Assembly (NCBI GenBank): GCA_002414665.1
Contig: DIAF01000020.1
Location: 40,890-104,889, forward strand
DNA from: Halieaceae bacterium UBA5085
GTDB lineage: Bacteria; Pseudomonadota; Gammaproteobacteria; Pseudomonadales; Halieaceae
Direction: 5' to 3'
Length of the DNA stretch: 64,000 bases
In this document: positions 27,777 to 35,394 of the stretch, piece by piece
How positions within the stretch are numbered: the stretch's first letter is position 1
How the letters are laid out: every line of letters starts with the position of its first letter
Position numbers and translations under genes: made by a program
Notes under the pieces: model-generated
Seen by the model: only the letters and a program-made list of their open reading frames with translations
Told to the model about the DNA's origin: nothing
Database searches by the model: none

Positions 27777-29826
27777 CTGCGACATCCTTTGCGTCCAGCA
27801 GCCGGACGCCGCCGTCAGCCGCTATTGCCAGTGCCGCCGGCGGCAGCCCCGCGCAGCGGCGTTGGTGCATGGCGGCATAAGCAGTCTCGAGGTTGCGCGC
27901 CATTGCGCGACCGTCGAACAGCGGGCTGCTGAGCCGCTGTTCGGCCAGGCGCTCACGCAGGGACGCGAGTGCTGCAGGGTCCGTCGCCAAAGAGCGCGCG
28001 CGCTGCTCATAGGCATGCTCCGTGGTGACAATCAGCTCGGGCAGACCCAGCGCGTGCAGGAGGCTTGCTGCGACACGCCCCGCGAATGACTCTTCCATCA
28101 CTGTCAGCAGCGGCAGACCCGCCCACAGCGCGTCGCTGGCCGTGGTGTGGGCATTACAGGGCCAGGTGTCGAGAAACAGGTCCGCTGCGCGGTGACGCGC
28201 CAAGTGCTCCGCCGCCGCGACACGCGGTGCGAATACCAGCCGCTGCGGCTCTATACCGTGACCCAGTGCCGCCTCGCGCAGCCGCATCGAGGCCTCTTTG
28301 CTGTCCTCCAGCAGCCAGAGCACACTGCCCTCCACAGACTGCAGCAGCCGCATCCAGCAGGCGAAAGTTTCAGGCAGGATTTTGTAACTGTTGTTAAAGC
28401 AGCAGAACACGAAAGCCCGCTCCGGCAGGCCCAGCGCAGCGCGACTCACGGGCTCGACCGCGAGTGGGCGACGCGAGTCGTTGGCCTGGTAACAGCCCGG
28501 CAGGTAGACCAGCTGTTCGCTGTAGTGCCCGCGTTGTGCAGGGGGAACGACTATCTCGTCGGCGATCAGATAGTCGTGATAATCCGTGGCCATGGTGCCC
28601 GGATAGCCGAGGTAGCTTACCTGCACCGGGGCACAGCCGGCCGCGAACAGGCCCGGGCGCGAGTCGCGCGTGTAGCCTTTCAGATCAACGGCAATATCGA
28701 TACCCAGTTCACGCGACAGTGCGGCCACCTGCTGGTCCGTCATGGCATTGACATCGATAAACCGGTGGAACGCGGCGGCAAGTCGGGCGCTGGCGGCGTC
28801 CTCCGCCACGGGACCAAATCCGAAACCATAACACTGAATGCGCGCTTCACTGTGGGACTCCAGCGTTTCCAGCAGCAGGTGTGTTGTCGCATGCTCGCGG
28901 AAATCAGCCGAGTAGTAAGCCACTTTTATCGGTTCACCCGCAGCGGCAGCCGGGAACGCACCCAGGGCTGAGACGCGTGGATAGCGCGCCTGCGCGTAGC
29001 GGGCCGCGGCCTGCCGCTGCAGCATCGGCGAATCCAGCAGGGCCAGCACCGGAAACGGTGGTGATATCGCCTCACCCGCCGCAATGCCCTGCTGCAGGCG
29101 TGCAGTATCGGCTGCCAGACCGGACCAGTCGCAGACTTTCATGCGCGTGTGCAACCAGGTGCCGAACAGGAAGGGGTATCCAGGGCGCAGCTCAAGGGCC
29201 CGCTGGTAGCTCTCTGCCGCAGGTACCAGCGCCTGCAGGTCGGCAAGCGCCTTGCCACGGTTACACCAGGCCTGGCTGTGGCGCGCATCCAGTGCCAGTG
29301 CCCGGTCAAAGCTTGCCAGGGCATCCGCCGGTCGGCCGAGATCCAGCAGCGCATTGCCCCGGTTGTACCAGGCGTCCGCGTAGTCCGACTTGCAGCCAAG
29401 TGCACGGTCGTAACTGTCCAGTGCCTCCGCTACCCGGCGCAGATCCAGCAGCGCATTGCCGCGGTTACTCCAGGCCTGCGCGTAATCGGGTTTCAGCGCC
29501 ACTGCCCGATCGAAACAGGCAAGAGCCGGCTCCAGCTGGCCCGCAGCAAGCAGCGCATTACCGAGGTTGAAATGCGCCGGAGCCACTCCGCCGTCGATTT
29601 TGATCGCCGCCTGCAACCACTGTATGCCTCGCTCGGTATCCCCCAGTTGCAGCGCCGCCACCCCGCGCAGGTGAAGACTGTCGAAATGCCGTGGTCGCAC
29701 CGCCAGCACCTCGGCGTAGAGCGCGCTGGCGCGAGCCGGCTGTCCACTCTGGTGCAGGGCAACCGCCTCGCGATAGCGCGCCTGAAGTGCCGGTGGCAGG
29801 GCCCCTTTCGATGTCTTACGGCTCAA
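27769..29826 (-). CDS. TPR protein with GT41 (O-GlcNAc transferase-like) domain, second copy
   Basis: A 685-residue protein when read from the TTG at 29826, which has AGGA eight bases upstream and overlaps the end of the first GT41 gene. The longer open frame upstream is only the shadow of that gene. TPR repeats span about 10-225 (several AWYNRGNALLDLGR-like units), then a SPINDLY/OGT-type catalytic region. The catalytic-base position is His in YYSADFREHAT (about 312), and the UDP-contacting lysine equivalent is in FNNSYKILP (about 482). Such enzymes add a sugar to Ser/Thr of proteins in the cytoplasm. Target unknown. Confidence 0.88.
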   Translation of the reverse strand: MSRKTSKGALPPALQARYREAVALHQSGQPARASALYAEVLAVRPRHFDSLHLRGVAALQLGDTERGIQWLQAAIKIDGGVAPAHFNLGNALLAAGQLEPALACFDRAVALKPDYAQAWSNRGNALLDLRRVAEALDSYDRALGCKSDYADAWYNRGNALLDLGRPADALASFDRALALDARHSQAWCNRGKALADLQALVPAAESYQRALELRPGYPFLFGTWLHTRMKVCDWSGLAADTARLQQGIAAGEAISPPFPVLALLDSPMLQRQAAARYAQARYPRVSALGAFPAAAAGEPIKVAYYSADFREHATTHLLLETLESHSEARIQCYGFGFGPVAEDAASARLAAAFHRFIDVNAMTDQQVAALSRELGIDIAVDLKGYTRDSRPGLFAAGCAPVQVSYLGYPGTMATDYHDYLIADEIVVPPAQRGHYSEQLVYLPGCYQANDSRRPLAVEPVSRAALGLPERAFVFCCFNNSYKILPETFACWMRLLQSVEGSVLWLLEDSKEASMRLREAALGHGIEPQRLVFAPRVAAAEHLARHRAADLFLDTWPCNAHTTASDALWAGLPLLTVMEESFAGRVAASLLHALGLPELIVTTEHAYEQRARSLATDPAALASLRERLAEQRLSSPLFDGRAMARNLETAYAAMHQRRCAGLPPAALAIAADGGVRLLDAKDVADE

Positions 29827-31918
29827 GGTGAATATCCTGCTGTGCAATACCGCGGCGCCGGAAATCCACCATGGTCCTGTAGGCCTGTTCCAGCTGCCGG
29901 GCAAAACCCTGCGCATCAAACAGGGGGGAGCTGGTACGCGCTGCTGCAAGCTGCGCGCGCAGGTGTGCGCGGCGCTGCGGATCGCAGGCCAGCGCGATGG
30001 CGGTCTGCACGTAGTCGGCAAGGTTGTGCGTCACCAGCTCGGGCAACTCCACTGCATGCAGCAGACTGGCTGCAACCCGGCTGGCAAATCCCCGTCCAGC
30101 GAGGGTCAGGACCGGCAGCCCCGCCCAGAGCGCGTCACTGGCGGTGGTGTGCGCGTTGCAGGGAAACGTGTCGAGAAACAGATCGGCGCAACCGTGCCGG
30201 GCCAGGTGTTCCGCCAGGGGCACACGCGGCGCAAACACCAGACGCTGCGGGTCCAGCCCGGCTCGCGCGGCTTCGCGACGCAGGTTCGCCATGGCGTCGG
30301 GGTGCCCCTCCAGCAGCCAGAGCACGCTGTTCGGCACCGCCTGGAGAATCTCCACCCAGGCGTGGAAAACCTCCGGCGTCAGCTTGAACAATGTGTTGAA
30401 AGCGGCAAACACCAGCGCGTCTTCCGGCAGCCCCAGGGTCGCCCGCGCCGGCGCCTGCTGCGGGAGCGGTCGCTGGCTGTCGTTGCACTGGTAACTGCCG
30501 GGCATGAACACGATGTGCTCCGGGTAATGCGCGCGCTGCTCTGCGGGAATCAGCACTCGATCTGCGATCAAGTAGTCGATGTGGGGACAGCCCAGCGTGC
30601 CAGGGTAGCCCAGGTAGCTGACCTGTACCGGGGCGGCACCCCAGGCAAAAATGTCCATGCGCTGGTCCCGGGTGTAGCCTTTCAGGTCAATCGCCACATC
30701 GACACCCAGCTCGCGGGACCGCTGTGCCACCGCCTCATCACCCAGCTCGCGCACATCCAGAAACTGATCGAACGCGGCTTCGAGCCGGCTGCGCATCGCG
30801 TCCTCCACCGGCGGACCGTAGGAAAAAGCAATCAGCTCAAAACCCTCGCGATCATGCCGTTCGAAGAGCTCGGCAATCAGATAGGCCGTCGCATGCGCGT
30901 GGAAATCGGCGGAGAAATAACCCAGTCGAACACGCGCACCGGGGGCCCGGGGCGGCGCATACTCGGGCTGCGGTCTTTGACGCACGCGTTGTGTACACCA
31001 CTGGCGGGCAAGTTGGGACTGCAGCGCTGGATCGTCAGTCAGCGTCAGCAGCGGAAACGGGGCGCTGCACAGCACGCCGCGCTGCACGTCCTCCAACAGC
31101 CCGCTTATCTCGGCGTCAATGCACTCCCAATCACACAGACTCAGCCGGGCGTGCAGCACCGCGCCACGCAGGTAGGAAAATTCGGCGGCCGCATTGCCGG
31201 CGGCCAGCGCCTGGCGGTAGTCCGCGATGGCCGAGGAAAACTCGCCGTTTTCCTGATGCAGGTGGCCGCGATTGGCGTGTGCAAGCGCGAGGCCAGGCTG
31301 AAATGCCAGCGCCCGACTGTAGCTGGCCTCTGCTGCTGCCGGGTCCCCCAGAGCATGCTGCAGGTTGCCGCGGTGGCACCAGGCGCTGGCAGAAGCCGGG
31401 TTCAGCAGCAGGGCCTGTTCAAGGGCAGCCAGCGCCTCCTTACTGCGGCCGAGCGCGCGCAGCGCCGCAGCCTGCCCCACCAGAATATCCGCGTCGCGGG
31501 GCGCCAGCCGCGCGGCGCGCTCAAACCCATCAAGCGCCTCCCGCGAGCGCCCCAGCTTCTGCAGCGCGCTGGCGCGGTTGAACACGGCTTCCGGGTAGTC
31601 GGGCTTGAGCTTGAGCGCGGCGTCGTAACCGGCCACAGCCGCCTCCCACTGCCCGAGGTGCTGCAGCGCATTGGCGCGATTGGAGTGAAACGCGGGATTG
31701 CCGGCACTCAGCGCAATGGCCCGATCAATCTGGCGCACCGCTTCCTCAGCGCGCCCGCACTGGAAGTCAATCAGGCCGAGCAAGTGCATGGCGTGGGCGT
31801 GACGCGGGTGCTTGCGCAGAATCTGCCGGTAGCGCTTCTGCGCTTCCTGCAAATTGCCTGCCTGATGTACCGCGAGCGCTTGCTCGAAACGGGCATCCAG
31901 CTTGCCGCCGCTTGCCAT
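29816..31918 (-). CDS. TPR protein with GT41 (O-GlcNAc transferase-like) domain, first copy
   Basis: A 700-residue protein with about seven TPR units at residues 5-245 (repeat core A..N.G..L..LG....A...Y..AL.L.P) and a GT41 catalytic region at about 330-690. The His of YFSADFHAHAT (342) and the Lys of FNTLFKLTP (512) match the key residues of human OGT by motif alignment. It also has DLKGYTRD and FLDTFPCNAHTTASDALWAGLPVLT, shared with the neighbouring copy. The two are tandem paralogues and overlap by 11 bases. It is divergent from the exported-peptide operon. Confidence 0.9.
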   Translation of the reverse strand: MASGGKLDARFEQALAVHQAGNLQEAQKRYRQILRKHPRHAHAMHLLGLIDFQCGRAEEAVRQIDRAIALSAGNPAFHSNRANALQHLGQWEAAVAGYDAALKLKPDYPEAVFNRASALQKLGRSREALDGFERAARLAPRDADILVGQAAALRALGRSKEALAALEQALLLNPASASAWCHRGNLQHALGDPAAAEASYSRALAFQPGLALAHANRGHLHQENGEFSSAIADYRQALAAGNAAAEFSYLRGAVLHARLSLCDWECIDAEISGLLEDVQRGVLCSAPFPLLTLTDDPALQSQLARQWCTQRVRQRPQPEYAPPRAPGARVRLGYFSADFHAHATAYLIAELFERHDREGFELIAFSYGPPVEDAMRSRLEAAFDQFLDVRELGDEAVAQRSRELGVDVAIDLKGYTRDQRMDIFAWGAAPVQVSYLGYPGTLGCPHIDYLIADRVLIPAEQRAHYPEHIVFMPGSYQCNDSQRPLPQQAPARATLGLPEDALVFAAFNTLFKLTPEVFHAWVEILQAVPNSVLWLLEGHPDAMANLRREAARAGLDPQRLVFAPRVPLAEHLARHGCADLFLDTFPCNAHTTASDALWAGLPVLTLAGRGFASRVAASLLHAVELPELVTHNLADYVQTAIALACDPQRRAHLRAQLAAARTSSPLFDAQGFARQLEQAYRTMVDFRRRGIAQQDIHLEP

Positions 31919-32103
31919 AAATCTACTCGTTGCATGATCGTGAGCGGCGCATTATGAACTGCCTGTGCCTTCGCCTCCAGTCCGGCGCCGGCAAAGCCCG
32001 TCGCCCGGTACGCACCGTCGGCAGCAGGCGAAACCCCTTTACCGTTTGTCTGCCCACTGGCCTCATGCTAGTCTGCTGCCTTGACTTCGCGAGGATTCGG
32101 GCC
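31919..32103. promoter_or_regulatory. divergent control region between GT41 genes and peptide operon
   Basis: These 185 bases separate the start codons of the two outward-facing gene sets. A candidate rightward promoter with an extended -10 (TG-C-TAGTCT, 32069-32074) and a weak -35 TTTGTC (32045-32050), 18 bases apart, precedes the peptide gene. No convincing leftward promoter and no clear palindrome were found. Confidence 0.35.
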
Positions 32104-32430
32104 ATGACAACCGATACAGGGAAACGCCGCCTGTTGAAAGCGCTGGGCGTCGGCGCTGTCGGCGTCGGCATTCAGACCGGTGCCATCCCCGCGTCCTGGG
32201 TGAAGCCGGTTATCGACTCGGTGGTCATGTCAGCCCACGCGCAGGTGACGCCGTCGCCAACACCGTTCCCAACGCCCTCTCCCTCGCCGCTGCCTTCTCC
32301 CGCCCCGGTTGCGGTCGACGTAGCGCCAGCTGGCTTCGCTGCTGTCGTCGCCGGACTGCTGGGTTATCTGGGCATCAAACGGATGCAGCGCAACGCAGTG
32401 GGGAAGCGCCAAGCACCTCCGGGTGAATGA
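32104..32430 (+). CDS. small exported X-Pro-repeat peptide with C-terminal anchor
   Basis: A 108-residue protein in three parts. Residues 1-46 are a basic-hydrophobic leader with a twin-arginine-like KRRLLK at 7-12, the segment WVKPVIDSVV at 32-41 and a likely AHA cleavage site before Q47. Residues 49-68 are ten successive X-Pro dipeptides, seven with Ser or Thr. Residues 74-91 are hydrophobic, followed by KRMQR and a basic tail, like PEP-CTERM-type sorting signals. The ATG at 32104 has GAGGA upstream; the frame extends further 5' but without exported-protein features. The downstream glycosyltransferase gene begins inside its last codons. I infer that it is the substrate of the neighbouring transferases. 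Family not recognised with certainty. Confidence 0.72.
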   Translation: MTTDTGKRRLLKALGVGAVGVGIQTGAIPASWVKPVIDSVVMSAHAQVTPSPTPFPTPSPSPLPSPAPVAVDVAPAGFAAVVAGLLGYLGIKRMQRNAVGKRQAPPGE

Positions 32431-34153
32431 AGCCCCTGCCGTCACACTGACGGCCGTTACTGCACTGCTCGATATTGGCCGAGGTGCCGCAGACACCGGC
32501 CTGGCGGCAGACCATCTCCGCAGCTTTGACGACTACCTGAGGCATTTCCGCACACTGCTCGGCCTGGATCTGCCGCTGGTAATCTACACATCGCCCGATC
32601 TGGAGCCAGAGGTCTGGCGCCTGCGACGCCGGCACAATACTGAAGTTCGTACACTCACCCTGACCGCAATCGAGCAGGGGTTCGCGGCCTACGATCGTGT
32701 ACAACAAATCCGGCAGGAGCCCGGGTGGCGTCGCCAGGCCAGCTGGCTCTCCGGCAGCCCGCAGGCCGCACTGCCCCACTACAACCCTCTCGTCATGAGC
32801 AAGCTCGCCCTGCTCGATGCAAGCGCCGAGGATAACCCCTTCCACAGCGATGTCCTGGTCTGGCTGGATGCCGGACTTGCGCGCACCTGCGGCGCTGTCC
32901 TTACTGACCCGGCATGGCCTTCGCGACTGGCGGCCCAGGTCAAGACCTTTCTGCTCCTGAGTTTTCCCTACCTGGGCGGCACCGAGGTTCACGGCTTCGA
33001 GCGACCTGCAATGGCCCGCTGGTCAGGGGTGGAGCACGTGCGCTGGGTGGCACGTGGCGGACTGTTTGGGGGCAGGCCAGCCGCGATACGCGAGGTACGC
33101 GCCGCCTATGACGCGTGTCTGGAGGCGACGCTCGCTGCCGGCCACATGGGGACAGAAGAGAGCATCCTGACCATCGTCGCCCACCGACACCCTGAACTGT
33201 TTCAGCGAGAGCAGTTGGCTGAGGACGGCTTGATTGCACCCTACCTGGAGCGACTGCTGCAGGCATCAAAGCCGGTGCAGCGGGCGGCGCACAGGCGCGC
33301 TGGCCCAATGGCAGCCCCGCCACCTCCCCCTCCGCTACCCACTGCTGAACGCCCGCCTCTCAGTATCTACGCGCTCACCTTCAATTGCCCCGAGCAGCTG
33401 GACCTGCTGCTGGAATCATGGGCCGACGCTTTTCAGGCAGTGCATGCAGTGCAGCTCTTTATCGTCGACCAGAGTACCGCTGCCGACTGCCAGCGGGGTA
33501 ATCAGGCGCTCTGCCAACGCCATGGCGGGCGGTATCTGGCGCCGGGCAACCTCGGCATTTGCGGCGGACGGCAATTCATTGCAGACCATTTCGCAGACAG
33601 CGGTGCGGCTTACATGCTGTTTCTGGAAGACGACATGCTGCACGTCGCGCAAGACGGCACCTGCCGCAGCGGCTTTGCGCGGCGCGTGGACCGCCTGCTG
33701 CCCCGGGCACTGGCGATACTGGTGAGCAAGCAACTGGATTTCCTCAAGCTGAGCTTCACGGAGTTTTACGGCAGCAATGATCAGCAGTGGGCCTGGCACA
33801 ATGTGACGGAAGAGCGCAGGGCCCAGCTCTGGCCGCAACACCCGAGGCGCACAGCTGGATTGGCCCTTGAGCAAATACCGCCTGTCAATTTCAGCCAGCT
33901 CGGACAGCTCGAGGGGCTGCCCTATGCCCTGGGGGAAGTGTTTTACTGCAACTGGCCGCAGCTCGTCAGCCGGGCCGGGAATCGCCGGATGTTTCTCGAC
34001 AGGCGCTGGCCCCAGCCCCATGAGCAGTTCTGGATGGCGCATCTCTATGAGCGCGCCCGACGTGGAGAGCTGCGCGGCGGCGTACTGCTGGCCTCCCCCA
34101 TTGAACATCGACGCGAATTTCACTACGCAGCCGGAGACAGGCGCGAATCATGA
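32423..34153 (+). CDS. two-domain glycosyltransferase: HtrL/YibB-like plus GT2-like
   Basis: A 576-residue protein starting at a GTG that overlaps the stop of the peptide gene. Residues about 1-285 resemble the HtrL/YibB (WlaTC) family: DDYLRHFRTLLGLDLPLVIYTSPDLE, NPLVMSKLALL, VLVWLDAGLART and GHMGTEESIL. A Pro-rich linker (about 290-308) leads to a second domain with GT-A features: LSIYALTFNCPEQLDLLLESW, then FLEDDM near residue 400 as the metal-binding acidic motif. Both halves look like sugar transferases acting in the cytoplasm. It overlaps the next gene by four bases. Donor and acceptor are unknown. Confidence 0.75.
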   Translation: MNEAPAVTLTAVTALLDIGRGAADTGLAADHLRSFDDYLRHFRTLLGLDLPLVIYTSPDLEPEVWRLRRRHNTEVRTLTLTAIEQGFAAYDRVQQIRQEPGWRRQASWLSGSPQAALPHYNPLVMSKLALLDASAEDNPFHSDVLVWLDAGLARTCGAVLTDPAWPSRLAAQVKTFLLLSFPYLGGTEVHGFERPAMARWSGVEHVRWVARGGLFGGRPAAIREVRAAYDACLEATLAAGHMGTEESILTIVAHRHPELFQREQLAEDGLIAPYLERLLQASKPVQRAAHRRAGPMAAPPPPPPLPTAERPPLSIYALTFNCPEQLDLLLESWADAFQAVHAVQLFIVDQSTAADCQRGNQALCQRHGGRYLAPGNLGICGGRQFIADHFADSGAAYMLFLEDDMLHVAQDGTCRSGFARRVDRLLPRALAILVSKQLDFLKLSFTEFYGSNDQQWAWHNVTEERRAQLWPQHPRRTAGLALEQIPPVNFSQLGQLEGLPYALGEVFYCNWPQLVSRAGNRRMFLDRRWPQPHEQFWMAHLYERARRGELRGGVLLASPIEHRREFHYAAGDRRES

Positions 34154-35394
34154 ACAGCCCCGATATCTTCATCAGCATAGCCGCGTACCGTGAATTCGAC
34201 CTGCCGGCAACGCTTGCGAGCCTGTTGAGCATGGCGGACACACCATCCCGGCTGCGCGTCTGTGTGTACTGGCAACGCGCGCCAGAGGACTCGCTGGGCG
34301 ATCTGGCTGACGCGCCACAGCTGGAGATCCTCGATGTACCGTATCAGCAGAGCCGCGGCGTTTGCTGGGCACGTCACCGGATCCAGCAGCAGTACCGGGG
34401 AGAGCGCTATTTCCTGCAACTGGACGGCCACCATCGATTTGCCCCCGGCTGGGACAGCGCCCTCGTCAATATGCTTGAGGAACTGCGCGGCAGCGGCGTG
34501 CCGCGGCCGGTGCTGACGACCTACCTGCCGGCCTTCGATCCCGAGGATGACCCCGCGGCGCGCAGCCAGGATATCTGGCTACTGGGCGCGGACCGCTTCG
34601 ACGATTCCGGGGTGGTTTTCATGCGCCCCTACATACCCCTGGAACCTCCGGAAGCGCCGGTCGCCACGCGTTTCTGGTCAGCCCACTTCAGTTTCAGCGA
34701 TGGCGCCTTCGTGCACGACGTGCCGATTGACCCCAACGGCTACTTCCACGGCGAGGAAATCGGCACCTGCGTGCGCGCCTGGACCAGTGGCTACGATTTT
34801 TTCTGCCCGCACCGGACACTCGTGTGGCACGAATACTCACGCAAAGGACGCCGCTGCCACTGGGACGATCACAGCGACTGGAGTGCGCGCAACGAAGCGG
34901 CGCTGGCGCGCTACCGGGCACTGGTCGGTGTGGATGGCGTGGCGCCCATCGACCTCGATGGTTATGGCCTCGGCAGCGTACGTTCCCTGGCCGACTACGA
35001 GCAGTTTGCCGGTATTTCCTTTGCCGACAGGTACATCTCCCCGGAAACACTCGCCCACACACCACCGACCCTGCCGGACACCTTGCGCGGCGCCGGTGGC
35101 CGAACCAGTGACGCCCTGCGCTCCACACCAGCCACACCGCGTATTCCCCAGCGCGATCCACGCTGGTCCGAGGAGCAGCTCGAGGGAGAGTGGGTGCTGT
35201 ACAACGAAGACACCACCCGCGCCTGCTACCTCAACGACAGCGCCGCGTTGATCTGGCAACTGGTCGACGGTGAGCGCAGCACGGAGGATATTCGCGCGCT
35301 GCTCGAAGGGGCCTACGGCGAGGCGGTCGGGATCTGCGAGGACCTGACGCTGGTGCTGTCGCAATTGCGCTCCCAAGGCGCTATCCGCTTTTGA
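34150..35394 (+). CDS. GT60-like (Skp1-type GlcNAc) transferase fused to a PqqD/RRE domain
   Basis: A 414-residue protein. Residues about 5-290 match the PF11397 GlcNAc transferase family, related to the enzyme that puts GlcNAc on hydroxyproline of Skp1: IFISIAAYREFDLPATL at the start, SRGVCWAR, and LQLDGHHRF with D92-G93-H94 at the metal-binding position. After a linker, residues 339-414 are a PqqD-like domain (WVLYNEDTTRACYLNDSAALIWQLVDG as a beta strand and helix, then the winged-helix half), the RiPP recognition element fold that binds leader peptides. The fusion suggests peptide-guided glycosylation. Start and stop overlap both neighbours by four bases. Confidence 0.82.
   Translation: MNSPDIFISIAAYREFDLPATLASLLSMADTPSRLRVCVYWQRAPEDSLGDLADAPQLEILDVPYQQSRGVCWARHRIQQQYRGERYFLQLDGHHRFAPGWDSALVNMLEELRGSGVPRPVLTTYLPAFDPEDDPAARSQDIWLLGADRFDDSGVVFMRPYIPLEPPEAPVATRFWSAHFSFSDGAFVHDVPIDPNGYFHGEEIGTCVRAWTSGYDFFCPHRTLVWHEYSRKGRRCHWDDHSDWSARNEAALARYRALVGVDGVAPIDLDGYGLGSVRSLADYEQFAGISFADRYISPETLAHTPPTLPDTLRGAGGRTSDALRSTPATPRIPQRDPRWSEEQLEGEWVLYNEDTTRACYLNDSAALIWQLVDGERSTEDIRALLEGAYGEAVGICEDLTLVLSQLRSQGAIRF

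Noticed and set aside
29828..31957. 709-codon open frame on the plus strand opposite the first GT41 gene
   Set aside because: The antisense of a TPR-rich high-GC gene stays open by codon bias. The minus-strand protein has clear TPR and GT41 motifs, the plus one has none.
31930..32103. 58-codon upstream extension of the X-Pro peptide
   Set aside because: The extension has no exported-protein pattern and would bury the signal. The ATG at 32104 has a Shine-Dalgarno and starts a proper leader.
32247..32310. Repeated CCN triplets in the peptide gene as a DNA repeat or slippage tract
   Set aside because: The repeat is at the protein level (X-Pro); codons vary, so it looks selected as protein rather than as a simple DNA repeat.
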